Assembly (NCBI GenBank): GCA_040381555.1
Contig: JBEIHC010000028.1
Coordinates: 1-28,838 of the forward strand
Direction of reading: 5' to 3'
Origin: CANHCC01 sp040381555
GTDB lineage: Bacteria; Bacteroidota; Bacteroidia; J057; RFSG01
DNA: 28,838 nt
The notes beneath the pieces were generated by a model. The model was given only the letters and a program-made list of their open reading frames with translations, was not told where the DNA came from and did no database searches. This document shows positions 16,442 through 24,869 of the stretch, one piece after another. Position 1 is the first letter of the stretch; every line of letters begins with the position of its first letter. The position numbers and the translations under genes are program-made.

Positions 16442-18595
16442 ATGCAAATCACCCATCTTTCAAATATTATCCTCCGACTATCGGAGCAAATCGGTTCCCC
16501 TACCAGTGAACTCAGCTTGCATGTGCCTTTTTCTCATTCTATGGATGTGGATCCAAAGAATCGGGAAGAGACGATTTCAAAGCTCACGGAAATGGCCTCT
16601 TTTGCGGGCATCAACCTGATTAAACGCAAAATTGCCCGGTCTGATTATCGGTTTTTGCTGAAAGGTGATTTTCCTCCCCATCTGGTCATTCAAGCAGATT
16701 GTCAGGTAAAGTTATTTTACAGAAAATTGGATCAACTGATTGTTTATGGATTTCCAGGTGGCATTAAATCTATACAGGCTGTCCATTCTCCTGAGGAAAT
16801 ACTTGCCGGTTTAGAAGAAGATTTGGATGAGTTAGAGATATTCACTGCCATCCCAATTCGCGGCTTGTTTGGAGACAGCTCTCCAGGGGCACATCCTTTG
16901 GTGAAGTTTTTTAAACTTCTTTTCAGAGAAAGAAAGGACATTTATTACATCTTGGTGTATGCCTTGATTGCAGGAGGACTCTCGCTCACCTTGCCTTTAG
17001 GCGTACAAACCATTATTAATTTTGTCATGAGCGGCTCAATCATGGATACCATGATATTAATGATGGCGGCTGTCGTATTGGGTACTTTAATAACGGGAGG
17101 TCTTCAGATTCTTCAGTTGATTTTGGTGGAGACCTTACAACAAAGATTATTTGCGCGTACAGCTTTTGAGTTTGCCTATCGTATTCCCAGAATTAAAATG
17201 GAAAGCTTTGGCAAATATTATCCTCCTGAATTAATGAACCGCTTCTTTGATGTGGTTAATGTTCAGAAAGGGTTTGCTAAGATGTTTACAGAATTCTCTG
17301 GAGCAGTATTACAGGCTGTTTTTGGGCTATTACTTTTGGCTTTTTATCATCCGGTATTCATTCTGTTTGACTTATCGGTACTTCTGGTCGTTTACCTGAT
17401 ATTTAAAATTTTGTTCCCTTTGGGATTGAAACGAAATATGGAAGAATCCACCTATAAATACAAAGCAGCTGCTTGGGTAGAGGAAATGGCCCGCTCCCTC
17501 ACCACCTTCAAAACGGCAGGTTATTCCAATATCGCCGTTGAAAAGATGGACTATTTTACCCAAGGATATTTAAAGGCGAGAAGAGCACACTTTAATATTC
17601 TGAAGATCCAATTTGGCAGCATGGTTATTTTCAAAACTCTTGTTACAGGAGCTTTGCTGATTTTGGGTTCCTTACTGGTGGTATCTAGAGACCTGACGCT
17701 GGGGCAGTTTGTCGCAGCAGAAATTGTTATCCTATTAATTATCTCCTCCATCGAAAAAGTTATTTTGTTTTTGGAAGTGATTTATGATACCCTAACCGGC
17801 ATTGAGAAATTATCCGCAGTTACAGACTTACCTTTGGAAGAAGGCGGCAACCTCAACTTGCCTGTTCAGGAAAAAGGAATAAGCCTCAAAATTAAAAATG
17901 TATCCTTTGGCTATCCTGAGTCTAAAAAACCTATACTGAAAGATATTGAACTGGAAATTCATTCCGGTGAAAAAGTAATCTTAACCGGAAGTCCAGAATC
18001 AGGTAAAAATACCTTACTGATGGTATTGGGAGGCACCTTGACCAGCTTTGAGGGATATATGGCATTTAACGGAGTTTCCTTCCGTGATCTGAACCTTACA
18101 GACCTAAGGCAAAATATTGGATTTTTTAATCGGCAGAATGATATCTTCGAAGGGACCCTAGAAGAAAATCTTTCGGTCAATCAGTCCAGAGTAACAATCA
18201 CTGAGATGCTGTCTAAATCCCGCCTGGCAGGATTGGATTCCTATTTGGATCATCTGTATGATGGCTTTCAAACTCGCCTGCCTGCAGGGGGTAAATCATT
18301 AAGTATATCTATTCAGAGGAGAATTGTTATAGCAAGAGCCCTTCTTGGTCAACCCTCTCTCATCTTGATGGATGAAGATTATGCTGAGTTTGTTACCCGA
18401 AAAGATTTTGCCGAAAGATTTGATTTCTTTGCTCCTGGAAATACCAAAACCTTGGTCGCTATTTCCAGTGATCCGGAGTTAATGGCAAAGGCCGATCGAA
18501 TTTTATGGATACGGGAGGGAAAGATATATCAATCTGGAACATTTGCGGAACTTTCCCAAAATTCAGAGTTTACTCAGGCTTGTATAGTTAGATAA
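16442..18595 (+). CDS. Type I secretion-like ABC transporter with degenerate ATPase domain
   Basis: A 717-aa half-transporter placed with a HlyD-type adaptor and a TolC-type protein. Residues about 1-140 are an N-terminal soluble domain without an evident C39-peptidase Cys/His pair. Transmembrane helices occupy about 165-455 (for example ILVYALIAGGLSLTLPLGV and FGLLLLAFYHPVFILFDL). Residues about 480-717 are the nucleotide-binding domain. That domain departs from consensus: Walker A is GSPESGKNT (Lys522 kept, the following Ser replaced by Asn523); the Q-loop reads FFNRQND; the LSGGQ signature reads LSISIQRR (620-627); the D-loop SALD is lost; and the H-loop His is Ser676. Walker B LILMDE with Glu645 is kept. 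It may hydrolyse ATP poorly or work by another mode. I chose the ATG at 16442 over the adjoining TTG. HlyD follows after 7 nt. Confidence 0.88.
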   Translation: MQITHLSNIILRLSEQIGSPTSELSLHVPFSHSMDVDPKNREETISKLTEMASFAGINLIKRKIARSDYRFLLKGDFPPHLVIQADCQVKLFYRKLDQLIVYGFPGGIKSIQAVHSPEEILAGLEEDLDELEIFTAIPIRGLFGDSSPGAHPLVKFFKLLFRERKDIYYILVYALIAGGLSLTLPLGVQTIINFVMSGSIMDTMILMMAAVVLGTLITGGLQILQLILVETLQQRLFARTAFEFAYRIPRIKMESFGKYYPPELMNRFFDVVNVQKGFAKMFTEFSGAVLQAVFGLLLLAFYHPVFILFDLSVLLVVYLIFKILFPLGLKRNMEESTYKYKAAAWVEEMARSLTTFKTAGYSNIAVEKMDYFTQGYLKARRAHFNILKIQFGSMVIFKTLVTGALLILGSLLVVSRDLTLGQFVAAEIVILLIISSIEKVILFLEVIYDTLTGIEKLSAVTDLPLEEGGNLNLPVQEKGISLKIKNVSFGYPESKKPILKDIELEIHSGEKVILTGSPESGKNTLLMVLGGTLTSFEGYMAFNGVSFRDLNLTDLRQNIGFFNRQNDIFEGTLEENLSVNQSRVTITEMLSKSRLAGLDSYLDHLYDGFQTRLPAGGKSLSISIQRRIVIARALLGQPSLILMDEDYAEFVTRKDFAERFDFFAPGNTKTLVAISSDPELMAKADRILWIREGKIYQSGTFAELSQNSEFTQACIVR

Positions 18596-18602
18596 AATCA
18601 GT

Positions 18603-20000
18603 ATGCTCCGGAAGAAAACCCAAAAGGATGAGAATGAATGGATGAAGGATCAATTTTATTCCTTGCGTCTGGTGCAGACTTCCGCGTCTATTCGTCGCTT
18701 GACCTTGTGGCTGGAGCTTATATTTGGATTCTTTGTGTTGTTTTTATTTCTCCCCTGGACGCAGAATATTCGAGGTTCAGGTAGAGTAATTGCCCTGAAC
18801 CCTGCTGAAAGACCACAAGAAGTGCAAACGGTTATTGGTGGCGCTATTGCACAATGGTTTGTTCAGGAAGGTCAGTTTGTCGAATCTGGAGATACCTTGA
18901 TTCAACTTACTGAGATTAAAGATAAATATCTGGATCCTCAGTTAATCCCCCGATTGGAGCAACAACTGGACGCAAAGCAGGATGCAATTGTTGCCTACTC
19001 CAATAAGATTGACGCCTTGGATAATCAAATTCAGGCTTTGCGCCAATCTATGGATTTGAAAAAACAACAAGTAGACAATAAATTGCGTCAATCCTTTATG
19101 AAGGTTAAGATTGACAGTGCAGGCGTGCAGGCAGCTGTTGTGGAAGAAAATATCGCCAAAGATCAATACGAGCGAATGAAATCGCTCTACAAAAAACAGT
19201 TAGAGCCATTGGTCAAATTGGAGGAAAGACAAAATAAATTACAAGGGGCGACGGCTAAAAGAATTGAAGCAGAGAATAAGTTTAGTGTTTCTCAAGCTGA
19301 TGCTCAAAATGCCTATCTGGAACAATCCGCCATTTTAGCAGAATATATGGATAAAATTGCCAAAGCCGAATCTGATAAAAGCACGGCACAGGCTAGTCTG
19401 TATGATGCGGAAGCTTTAGTGGCAAAATTGAGAAATGAGTTATCTGGAAATAAAATTCGTGCGGGTTACTATTATTTAACTGCCCCACAAAGTGGGTATG
19501 TGGTAAAGGCTTTGAAGGCAGGGGTTGGAGAACAAATTAAAGAGGGTGAGGGTATTTGTACGATTATGCCCGATAATGCTGAATTGGCTGTAGAGGTTTT
19601 TGTGCGGGCAATGGATGTACCCCTTTTGTCGAAAGGGCGTTTGGTACGCTTACAGTTTGATGGTTGGCCCGCCATTCAGGTTACAGGCTGGCCTTCTGTT
19701 GCTATCGGAACTTTTGGTGGTAAAATTCATGTGATAGATTATGTCAATAGCCCGGGTGGATTTTATCGAGTATTAGTGAAAATGGATACCCTGACAGATG
19801 ATTCTTGGCCAACTCAACTTAGAGTAGGTTCTGGTGTGTATGCTTGGGCCCTTTTGGAAGATGTTCCAGTGATCTATGAAATATGGCGTCAACTCAATGG
19901 GTTTCCTCCTTCTTTGAATGATGTACCTAAAGATCCGAAGGCAAATAAAGAATCTTATCCTATGGATAAAGGGGAGGAGTCAGAAGGGAAGGAATCATGA
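18603..20000 (+). CDS. HlyD-family periplasmic adaptor (membrane fusion protein)
   Basis: A 465-aa adaptor that should bridge the inner-membrane ABC protein and the outer-membrane TolC-like protein. A short cytoplasmic tail (1-34) leads to one membrane helix (about 35-52, WLELIFGFFVLFLFLPW). A biotinyl-lipoyl-like half motif (GGAIAQWFVQEGQFVESGDTLIQL, about 79-102) follows. A long Gln/Lys/Ala-rich coiled coil (about 110-285) comes next, then the returning lipoyl half (APQSGYVVKALKAGVGEQIKEGEGICTI) and a beta-barrel region (about 325-420). The C-terminus is hydrophilic (KDPKANKESYPMDKGEESEGKES). The stop overlaps the TolC-like start as ATGA. Confidence 0.92.
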   Translation: MLRKKTQKDENEWMKDQFYSLRLVQTSASIRRLTLWLELIFGFFVLFLFLPWTQNIRGSGRVIALNPAERPQEVQTVIGGAIAQWFVQEGQFVESGDTLIQLTEIKDKYLDPQLIPRLEQQLDAKQDAIVAYSNKIDALDNQIQALRQSMDLKKQQVDNKLRQSFMKVKIDSAGVQAAVVEENIAKDQYERMKSLYKKQLEPLVKLEERQNKLQGATAKRIEAENKFSVSQADAQNAYLEQSAILAEYMDKIAKAESDKSTAQASLYDAEALVAKLRNELSGNKIRAGYYYLTAPQSGYVVKALKAGVGEQIKEGEGICTIMPDNAELAVEVFVRAMDVPLLSKGRLVRLQFDGWPAIQVTGWPSVAIGTFGGKIHVIDYVNSPGGFYRVLVKMDTLTDDSWPTQLRVGSGVYAWALLEDVPVIYEIWRQLNGFPPSLNDVPKDPKANKESYPMDKGEESEGKES

Positions 20001-21424
20001 GTATTCTCCTTAAGTTTATACTACTATTGATTTTTTCCTGTGCCTATTTTTTAGGAGCTCAAAATACGACACGCTCAGACCAAGTATTTACTAGAGAGGA
20101 ATTTTTAAATAAAATCATTGCCCATCATCCTCTAGCAAAACAAGCTCAATTACTTACGGAAAGAGCTAAAATGGAAATTCGAGTGGCGCGTGGGGGATTT
20201 GATCCCAGCCTAAATTATAACCTAAATGAAAAACAATATATTGGCAATACCTATTATTTGAACCGGGGCGGATTTGTAAAAATTCCTACCTTTCCGGGCC
20301 CTGAATTTAAAATTGGTTTTGACCAAAATTCGGGGATTTATTTAAATGATGCAGATAAAACGCCCAAAGAAGGATTGCTCTATGCTGGTCTGAGTTTGCC
20401 CATTGGTCAAGGCTTACTTATTGATCAAAGGCGAGCAGCACTTAGGCAGGCTCAAGTAGGGAAGGAATTGGCAGAGGCAGAATTAATAAAAGCCATCAAT
20501 AAATTACTCCTCGAGGCTGTCAAAGATTATTGGCTTTGGATGGAAATGGTGTATAAGGCGGATATTTTAACCGAGGGGTTGACATTGGCATCTCAAAGAA
20601 ATGAAGCAATCAAACAAGGAGTAGAGCTTGGGCAAAATAGTGGACTTGATTCTGTAGAGTCTGGATTGGAGGTTGTTCGGCGTGAGGCCGGGCTAAGAGA
20701 GGCTGAGGTTCAACGAGAAAATATGCGCCTGCTCCTCTCCACCTATCTATGGGATGCAGAGGGAAACTTAGTAGAATTAGCTCCTCAGGCCAAGCCGGAG
20801 TCTCCTTTCGACTCTCCTCAAGTACCCTTGCAGGATTCCCTGGGTGTTCTCATACAGTTGACGGAATCCAATCATCCGGAATTGATGAGCTTACGCTTGA
20901 AAACCCGTCAGTTGCAGATAGAGAGAAAATGGATGGCTGAAAATCTAAAGCCTGTCATCAATTTGGAATACTATCCCTTACTGACAATGACCGGCAATAA
21001 TCCCGGTGGAGCTTCCCCTTATTTTCGAAATAACTACAAATTTGGTCTGGATATTTATTTTCCCTTGTTTCTAAGGAAAGAAAGAGGCAAACTAAGTCTG
21101 GCTAAAATTAAAGTTGAGCAGATGGAGTATCAAACTGACTTCGAATCTCAAAGGCTTCGAAATCAGCTCGTTCAGAAGTATAATGAATTGAATACAGGCC
21201 GCACTCTGCTCAATTTACAAGAGGAAGGAGCCCGGATGGCAGAAAAACTCAGAGATGGAGAAGAACAGCGATTTCAAAATGGGGAAAGCTCCTTTTTTTT
21301 AGTCAATACTCGGGAAAGACTTTTATTAGATACCCGTCTTAAATGGATTGAAACTGCCGGGAAATTTCAGAAGTTGTCCGCAGAATTATTGTGGTCAGCC
21401 GGATTACCTCCTATTTCCCCGTAA
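19997..21424 (+). CDS. TolC-family outer membrane channel protein
   Basis: A 475-aa outer membrane efflux protein, the exit channel of the trio. Residues 1-21 are a signal peptide (MSILLKFILLLIFSCAYFLG). The rest is largely helical with two structural repeats: about 40-260 and 280-470. Typical features are FDPSLNYNLNEK, GLSLPIGQGLLIDQRRAALRQAQVG, and LDIYFPLFLRKERGKLSLAKIKVEQ in the second half. Start is ATG, overlapping the adaptor's stop by 4 nt. No cargo gene (RTX or GG-leader peptide) is visible next to the trio, so the exported substrate is unknown. Confidence 0.92.
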   Translation: MSILLKFILLLIFSCAYFLGAQNTTRSDQVFTREEFLNKIIAHHPLAKQAQLLTERAKMEIRVARGGFDPSLNYNLNEKQYIGNTYYLNRGGFVKIPTFPGPEFKIGFDQNSGIYLNDADKTPKEGLLYAGLSLPIGQGLLIDQRRAALRQAQVGKELAEAELIKAINKLLLEAVKDYWLWMEMVYKADILTEGLTLASQRNEAIKQGVELGQNSGLDSVESGLEVVRREAGLREAEVQRENMRLLLSTYLWDAEGNLVELAPQAKPESPFDSPQVPLQDSLGVLIQLTESNHPELMSLRLKTRQLQIERKWMAENLKPVINLEYYPLLTMTGNNPGGASPYFRNNYKFGLDIYFPLFLRKERGKLSLAKIKVEQMEYQTDFESQRLRNQLVQKYNELNTGRTLLNLQEEGARMAEKLRDGEEQRFQNGESSFFLVNTRERLLLDTRLKWIETAGKFQKLSAELLWSAGLPPISP

Positions 21425-21443
21425 GAGCCTGTCTGCTTTTTCT

Positions 21444-21484
21444 TATTTTTGCTCCGCATTTGCTATCAGTGCTTGGAGATAGCA
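21444..21484 (+). promoter_or_regulatory. Possible promoter element and leader hairpin before the carboxylase gene
   Basis: TATTTTTG (21444-21451) fits the TAnnTTTG box, but no TTG lies at the usual distance. A 7-bp hairpin follows (TGCTATC 21461-21467 with GATAGCA 21478-21484), without a T tract. It could be a leader structure of the carboxylase transcript or chance. Confidence 0.2.
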
Positions 21485-21509
21485 AGAGTCAAATGAAATC
21501 CTAAATAAT

Positions 21510-23075
21510 ATGAATCAGGTTAATACTAGCGAAGAATCCAGATTGGCAAAATTATCTCGGAAAAATGAAGAAGCGCTTTTAGGCGGGGGCCAAGATAAGA
21601 TTGAAGCCCAACACAAAAAGGGAAAACTCACCGCCCGCGAAAGAATTCATCTTTTATTGGATGAAGGAACATTCGAAGAGTTAGGCAAATTCGTTACGCA
21701 TCGATCTACAGAATTTGGGCTCGAAAAGCAAAAGTATCTAGGAGATGGTGTGGTAACGGGATATGGGAAGGTGAATGGAAGATTGGTCTATGTTTTTAGT
21801 CAGGATTTCACTGTATTTGGCGGTTCCTTATCAGAGACTTTTGCGGAGAAGATTTGTAAGATTATGGATTTGGCCATGGAGAACGGAGCTCCTGTAATTG
21901 GATTAAATGATTCAGGTGGGGCTCGGATTCAAGAGGGCGTTCTTTCCCTCGCCGGCTATGCAGATATTTTTTATCGCAATACCTTGGCATCTGGAGTGGT
22001 GCCTCAGATTTCAGCTATTTTAGGTCCTTGTGCTGGAGGTGCGGTTTACAGCCCGGCCATCACCGATTTTATTATAATGGTACGGAATACTTCTTATATG
22101 TTTGTTACCGGACCCAATGTGGTCAAAACGGTAACCCATGAAGAAGTGAGTTCGGAAGAATTGGGTGGGGCAGATACCCATGCTGCTAAAAGTGGCGTAA
22201 CGCATTTTGCTTTTGATAATGAGGTGGAGTGTATTCGGAATATTCGCAATCTCCTTACCTATATGCCCCAAAATTGTGAAGAACAGGCGCCTCGTCTGGC
22301 TTTTGAAGGAGATAAAAATGCACTCGTTCCGGAATTAGATTCCATTATTCCCGATAATCCCAATCAGCCTTATGACATGAAGGAGGTGATTCGGAAAGTG
22401 TGTGATCCGGATTCCTTTCTGGAAACGCATGAGCAATTTGCCGAAAATATTATCGTGGGATTTGCTCGACTTCAAGGCCGTAGCATAGGGATTGTCGCGA
22501 ATCAACCCTCTGTATTAGCCGGTGTGCTTGATATTAAAGCTTCTGTTAAAGGTGCGCGTTTTGTTCGCTTCTGCGATGCTTTTAATATCCCATTATTGGT
22601 ATTTGAAGATGTTCCCGGTTTCTTGCCCGGCACAGATCAGGAATGGAATGGAATCATTACCAATGGAGCCAAATTGTTGTATGCTTTTTGTGAAGCGACA
22701 GTTCCTAGAATTACAGTTATTACCCGGAAAGCCTATGGCGGAGCTTATGATGTCATGAACTCCAAACATATTGGCGCAGATATGAATTATGCTTGGCCTA
22801 CAGCAGAAATTGCGGTAATGGGTGCCAAAGGAGCTGCAGAGATTATTTTCCGTAAAGAAATTATGAGTGCAGAAGATCCAGCAGCTATGCTTCTGGAAAA
22901 AGAAGGGGAATACAATCGCAAGTTTGCTAATCCTTACCGTGCGGCTAATCGTGGATTTGTAGATGAAATTATCCTGCCTTCTGAAACACGCAAGAAGCTC
23001 ATCTCCGCATTTGAAATGCTCGAAAATAAAGCTAAAAGTCAGCCCCGTAAAAAGCACGGAAATCTACCCCTTTAA
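21510..23075 (+). CDS. Acyl-CoA carboxylase carboxyltransferase (beta) subunit
   Basis: A 521-aa crotonase-fold carboxyltransferase of the propionyl-CoA carboxylase beta / methylmalonyl-CoA decarboxylase alpha type. It transfers carboxyl from biotin to an acyl-CoA, or the reverse. Motifs are KGKLTARERIHLLLDEGTFEE (37-57), FTVFGGSLSE (100-109), DSGGARIQEG (134-143), the oxyanion-hole GPCAGGAVYSPA (172-183), FEDVPGFLPGTDQEWNGI, KAYGGAYDVMNSKHIGAD and the family-typical C-terminus PRKKHGNLPL. Neither the biotin carboxylase nor the biotin carrier subunit is adjacent, so pccB and mmdA remain equally possible. It depends on biotin, whose synthesis gene bioF is in this window. ATG start. Confidence 0.92.
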   Translation: MNQVNTSEESRLAKLSRKNEEALLGGGQDKIEAQHKKGKLTARERIHLLLDEGTFEELGKFVTHRSTEFGLEKQKYLGDGVVTGYGKVNGRLVYVFSQDFTVFGGSLSETFAEKICKIMDLAMENGAPVIGLNDSGGARIQEGVLSLAGYADIFYRNTLASGVVPQISAILGPCAGGAVYSPAITDFIIMVRNTSYMFVTGPNVVKTVTHEEVSSEELGGADTHAAKSGVTHFAFDNEVECIRNIRNLLTYMPQNCEEQAPRLAFEGDKNALVPELDSIIPDNPNQPYDMKEVIRKVCDPDSFLETHEQFAENIIVGFARLQGRSIGIVANQPSVLAGVLDIKASVKGARFVRFCDAFNIPLLVFEDVPGFLPGTDQEWNGIITNGAKLLYAFCEATVPRITVITRKAYGGAYDVMNSKHIGADMNYAWPTAEIAVMGAKGAAEIIFRKEIMSAEDPAAMLLEKEGEYNRKFANPYRAANRGFVDEIILPSETRKKLISAFEMLENKAKSQPRKKHGNLPL

Positions 23076-23101
23076 TTTCTGAATAAAGAGGAGCCATAGG
23101 T

Positions 23102-24745
23102 ATGCAGCGCTTTTTCATCCTAGTCCTCTTTTTACTTAGCGGCATTCTTGCCTGGAAAATTGTCTCCAATCGGCATCGGGATATTCCTTTGCAAAACGAC
23201 TGGAGAACCTTTCTTTGGGCAGATCAGGCTGGATACTTCGTTTATCTTCCAGCTCATTTTATTTATGATTGGGACGCTCAAAAACTTCCCTATGAATTTG
23301 AAGCTGGCACGGGTTATGGTTTTAAACTGGATACCCTTAGTCAAAAAATTCGGACTAAATATCCTATCGGTACTGCACTTCTTCAAGCTCCTTTCTTCCT
23401 AGTCGCTCATGCTTATGCACTCATTGGAACTGATCTGCCAAATGGCTTTTCTTCCCCTTATGTTTATGCGGTACAATTGGCAGGTATAACCTGGGGTTGC
23501 ATCGGGTTGTTTAGCCTTTTTGGTTTCTTGCGTCGGAGGGTAAATGAGCGATTAGCCTTGCTGGTGGTGGGTAGCATTTGGCTGGGAACAGGGTTGCTCT
23601 ACTATCATTCTGAAAATGCTGGAATGTCCCATATCTATTCCTTTGCCCTGTTCGCTTTACTCTTAAATTTCTTAGATCGGTTAGACTCATTCTCCTATCG
23701 AAAAATGGGGGTTCTTGGATTGTTGATGGGAATGATTTTGATGGTAAGACCCACCGGTGCCATTGGTATTGCAGCTATCGTTTTATTACTTCTTCCAGAA
23801 AAAGCACCAAGGTGGAAGTTGTTATTTTATTCTCCAAAACTCTTCGTTACTGCCGCAGTTTCTTTCCTCCTGATTTGTGTTCCTCAACTCTTATACTGGA
23901 AATATTCAAGTGGTTCTTTTTTGAATTATGCTTATGGAAATGAATCTTTTTCTAACTGGAAAAATCCTGAATTGTTGAAATTTTGGTTCTCACCCAATAA
24001 TGGATTGTTTCCCTATGGCCCGCTATGGGTAGGAGTTTTGTGTGCTATTTTTTGGGGTATTGGGAAGGGTAGTTATGCTGCCCGTTTGGGCTTGGGACTT
24101 TTTATACTCCTATCCTATTTATTTTCTTCTTGGCATGTTTGGTTTTTTGGTTGCGGTTTTGGTAGTCGAAATTTTGTAGAATATACCGTCTTATTCGCCT
24201 ATCCTTTTGCTCAGGGACTGGAGTCTATTTGGCAAAAGAAGGGTATATGGAAGAAGGTCTTGCTCTTGTTTTTAATCTCCCTTTCCTGTGTGGTGAGCCT
24301 ACGCCTGTTTCAGGCTTATACGAAATGTTTTTTTGGTAAAGATGATTGGGATTGGAAAGAATATTCCTATCTGCTGTTGCGGCATAGGCAGGAATTTAAG
24401 ATAACTCATCCCATTGCAATTGCTTCAAATACAGAATTTACAGAGTTGTTTCGGTTTTCTCAATCAGCGTTTACTCCTTCCTATTTCAGGGAAATGAAGG
24501 CAGAATGGCAGATAACAAAAGGATCTCCTTCTTGCGAAAATTTCCAATTGGTATTGAAATCGGAATTTGGAAAGGACGATCCTTTTTATATTCAAAAAGA
24601 GTTGTGTCCTGGGCGGGGGGATTTAAGCGAAGCCTATTTTGGGATGTGGCCTCAGCGTTCTGACTCTGTTATTTGGGTTCTTTATGTTTGGAATCCGGAT
24701 AAAAAGGCTTTGGTACTGAATGAGCTAAGGGCAGGATTTCGATGA
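23102..24745 (+). CDS. Polytopic membrane protein, GT-C glycosyltransferase-like
   Basis: A 547-aa protein with about eleven hydrophobic helices: an N-terminal helix (1-20), a series between about 88 and 266, and another between about 300 and 403. A soluble C-terminal domain (about 405-547) follows. The first extracytoplasmic loop has WADQAGYFVYLP with Asp41, where GT-C/PMT-type transferases keep a catalytic Asp. RPTGAIG (about 216-222) and the aromatic loop SSWHVWFFGCGFGSRNFVEY (342-361) resemble lipid-linked sugar transferases. No closer family is certain, and it could be a plain membrane protein. ATG start after a good ribosome site (AAAGAGGAG), 26 nt after the carboxylase. Confidence 0.7.
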   Translation: MQRFFILVLFLLSGILAWKIVSNRHRDIPLQNDWRTFLWADQAGYFVYLPAHFIYDWDAQKLPYEFEAGTGYGFKLDTLSQKIRTKYPIGTALLQAPFFLVAHAYALIGTDLPNGFSSPYVYAVQLAGITWGCIGLFSLFGFLRRRVNERLALLVVGSIWLGTGLLYYHSENAGMSHIYSFALFALLLNFLDRLDSFSYRKMGVLGLLMGMILMVRPTGAIGIAAIVLLLLPEKAPRWKLLFYSPKLFVTAAVSFLLICVPQLLYWKYSSGSFLNYAYGNESFSNWKNPELLKFWFSPNNGLFPYGPLWVGVLCAIFWGIGKGSYAARLGLGLFILLSYLFSSWHVWFFGCGFGSRNFVEYTVLFAYPFAQGLESIWQKKGIWKKVLLLFLISLSCVVSLRLFQAYTKCFFGKDDWDWKEYSYLLLRHRQEFKITHPIAIASNTEFTELFRFSQSAFTPSYFREMKAEWQITKGSPSCENFQLVLKSEFGKDDPFYIQKELCPGRGDLSEAYFGMWPQRSDSVIWVLYVWNPDKKALVLNELRAGFR

Positions 24746-24812
24746 TTTGGGGAAGAAAATAGTCCTTTACAGTCCGGATTTTTGACCGTTCACCGATTAT
24801 TCTGGGGATAAT

Positions 24813-24843
24813 TTGGTGGTATTAAAGAAAATATCTATTTTTA
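24813..24843 (+). promoter_or_regulatory. Putative promoter of the Ig-repeat surface protein
   Basis: TTG (24813-24815), 20 nt, then TATTTTTA (24836-24843), one base from TAnnTTTG. Transcription would begin near 24850. This places the ATG at 24870 downstream and rules against translation starting at the upstream in-frame TTG (24813) or ATG (24846). Confidence 0.5.
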
Positions 24844-24869
24844 AGATGCGAATTATAAATCATTCCAAT

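Noticed and set aside
22593..23057. A 154-aa open frame on the minus strand
   Set aside because: It is fully antisense to the confident carboxylase gene, and its Cys/Phe-rich composition is typical of a shadow frame.
24813..24869. Longer N-terminus for the Ig-repeat protein (TTG at 24813 or ATG at 24846)
   Set aside because: These codons overlap or precede the predicted transcription start, and only the ATG at 24870 gives a normal signal peptide.
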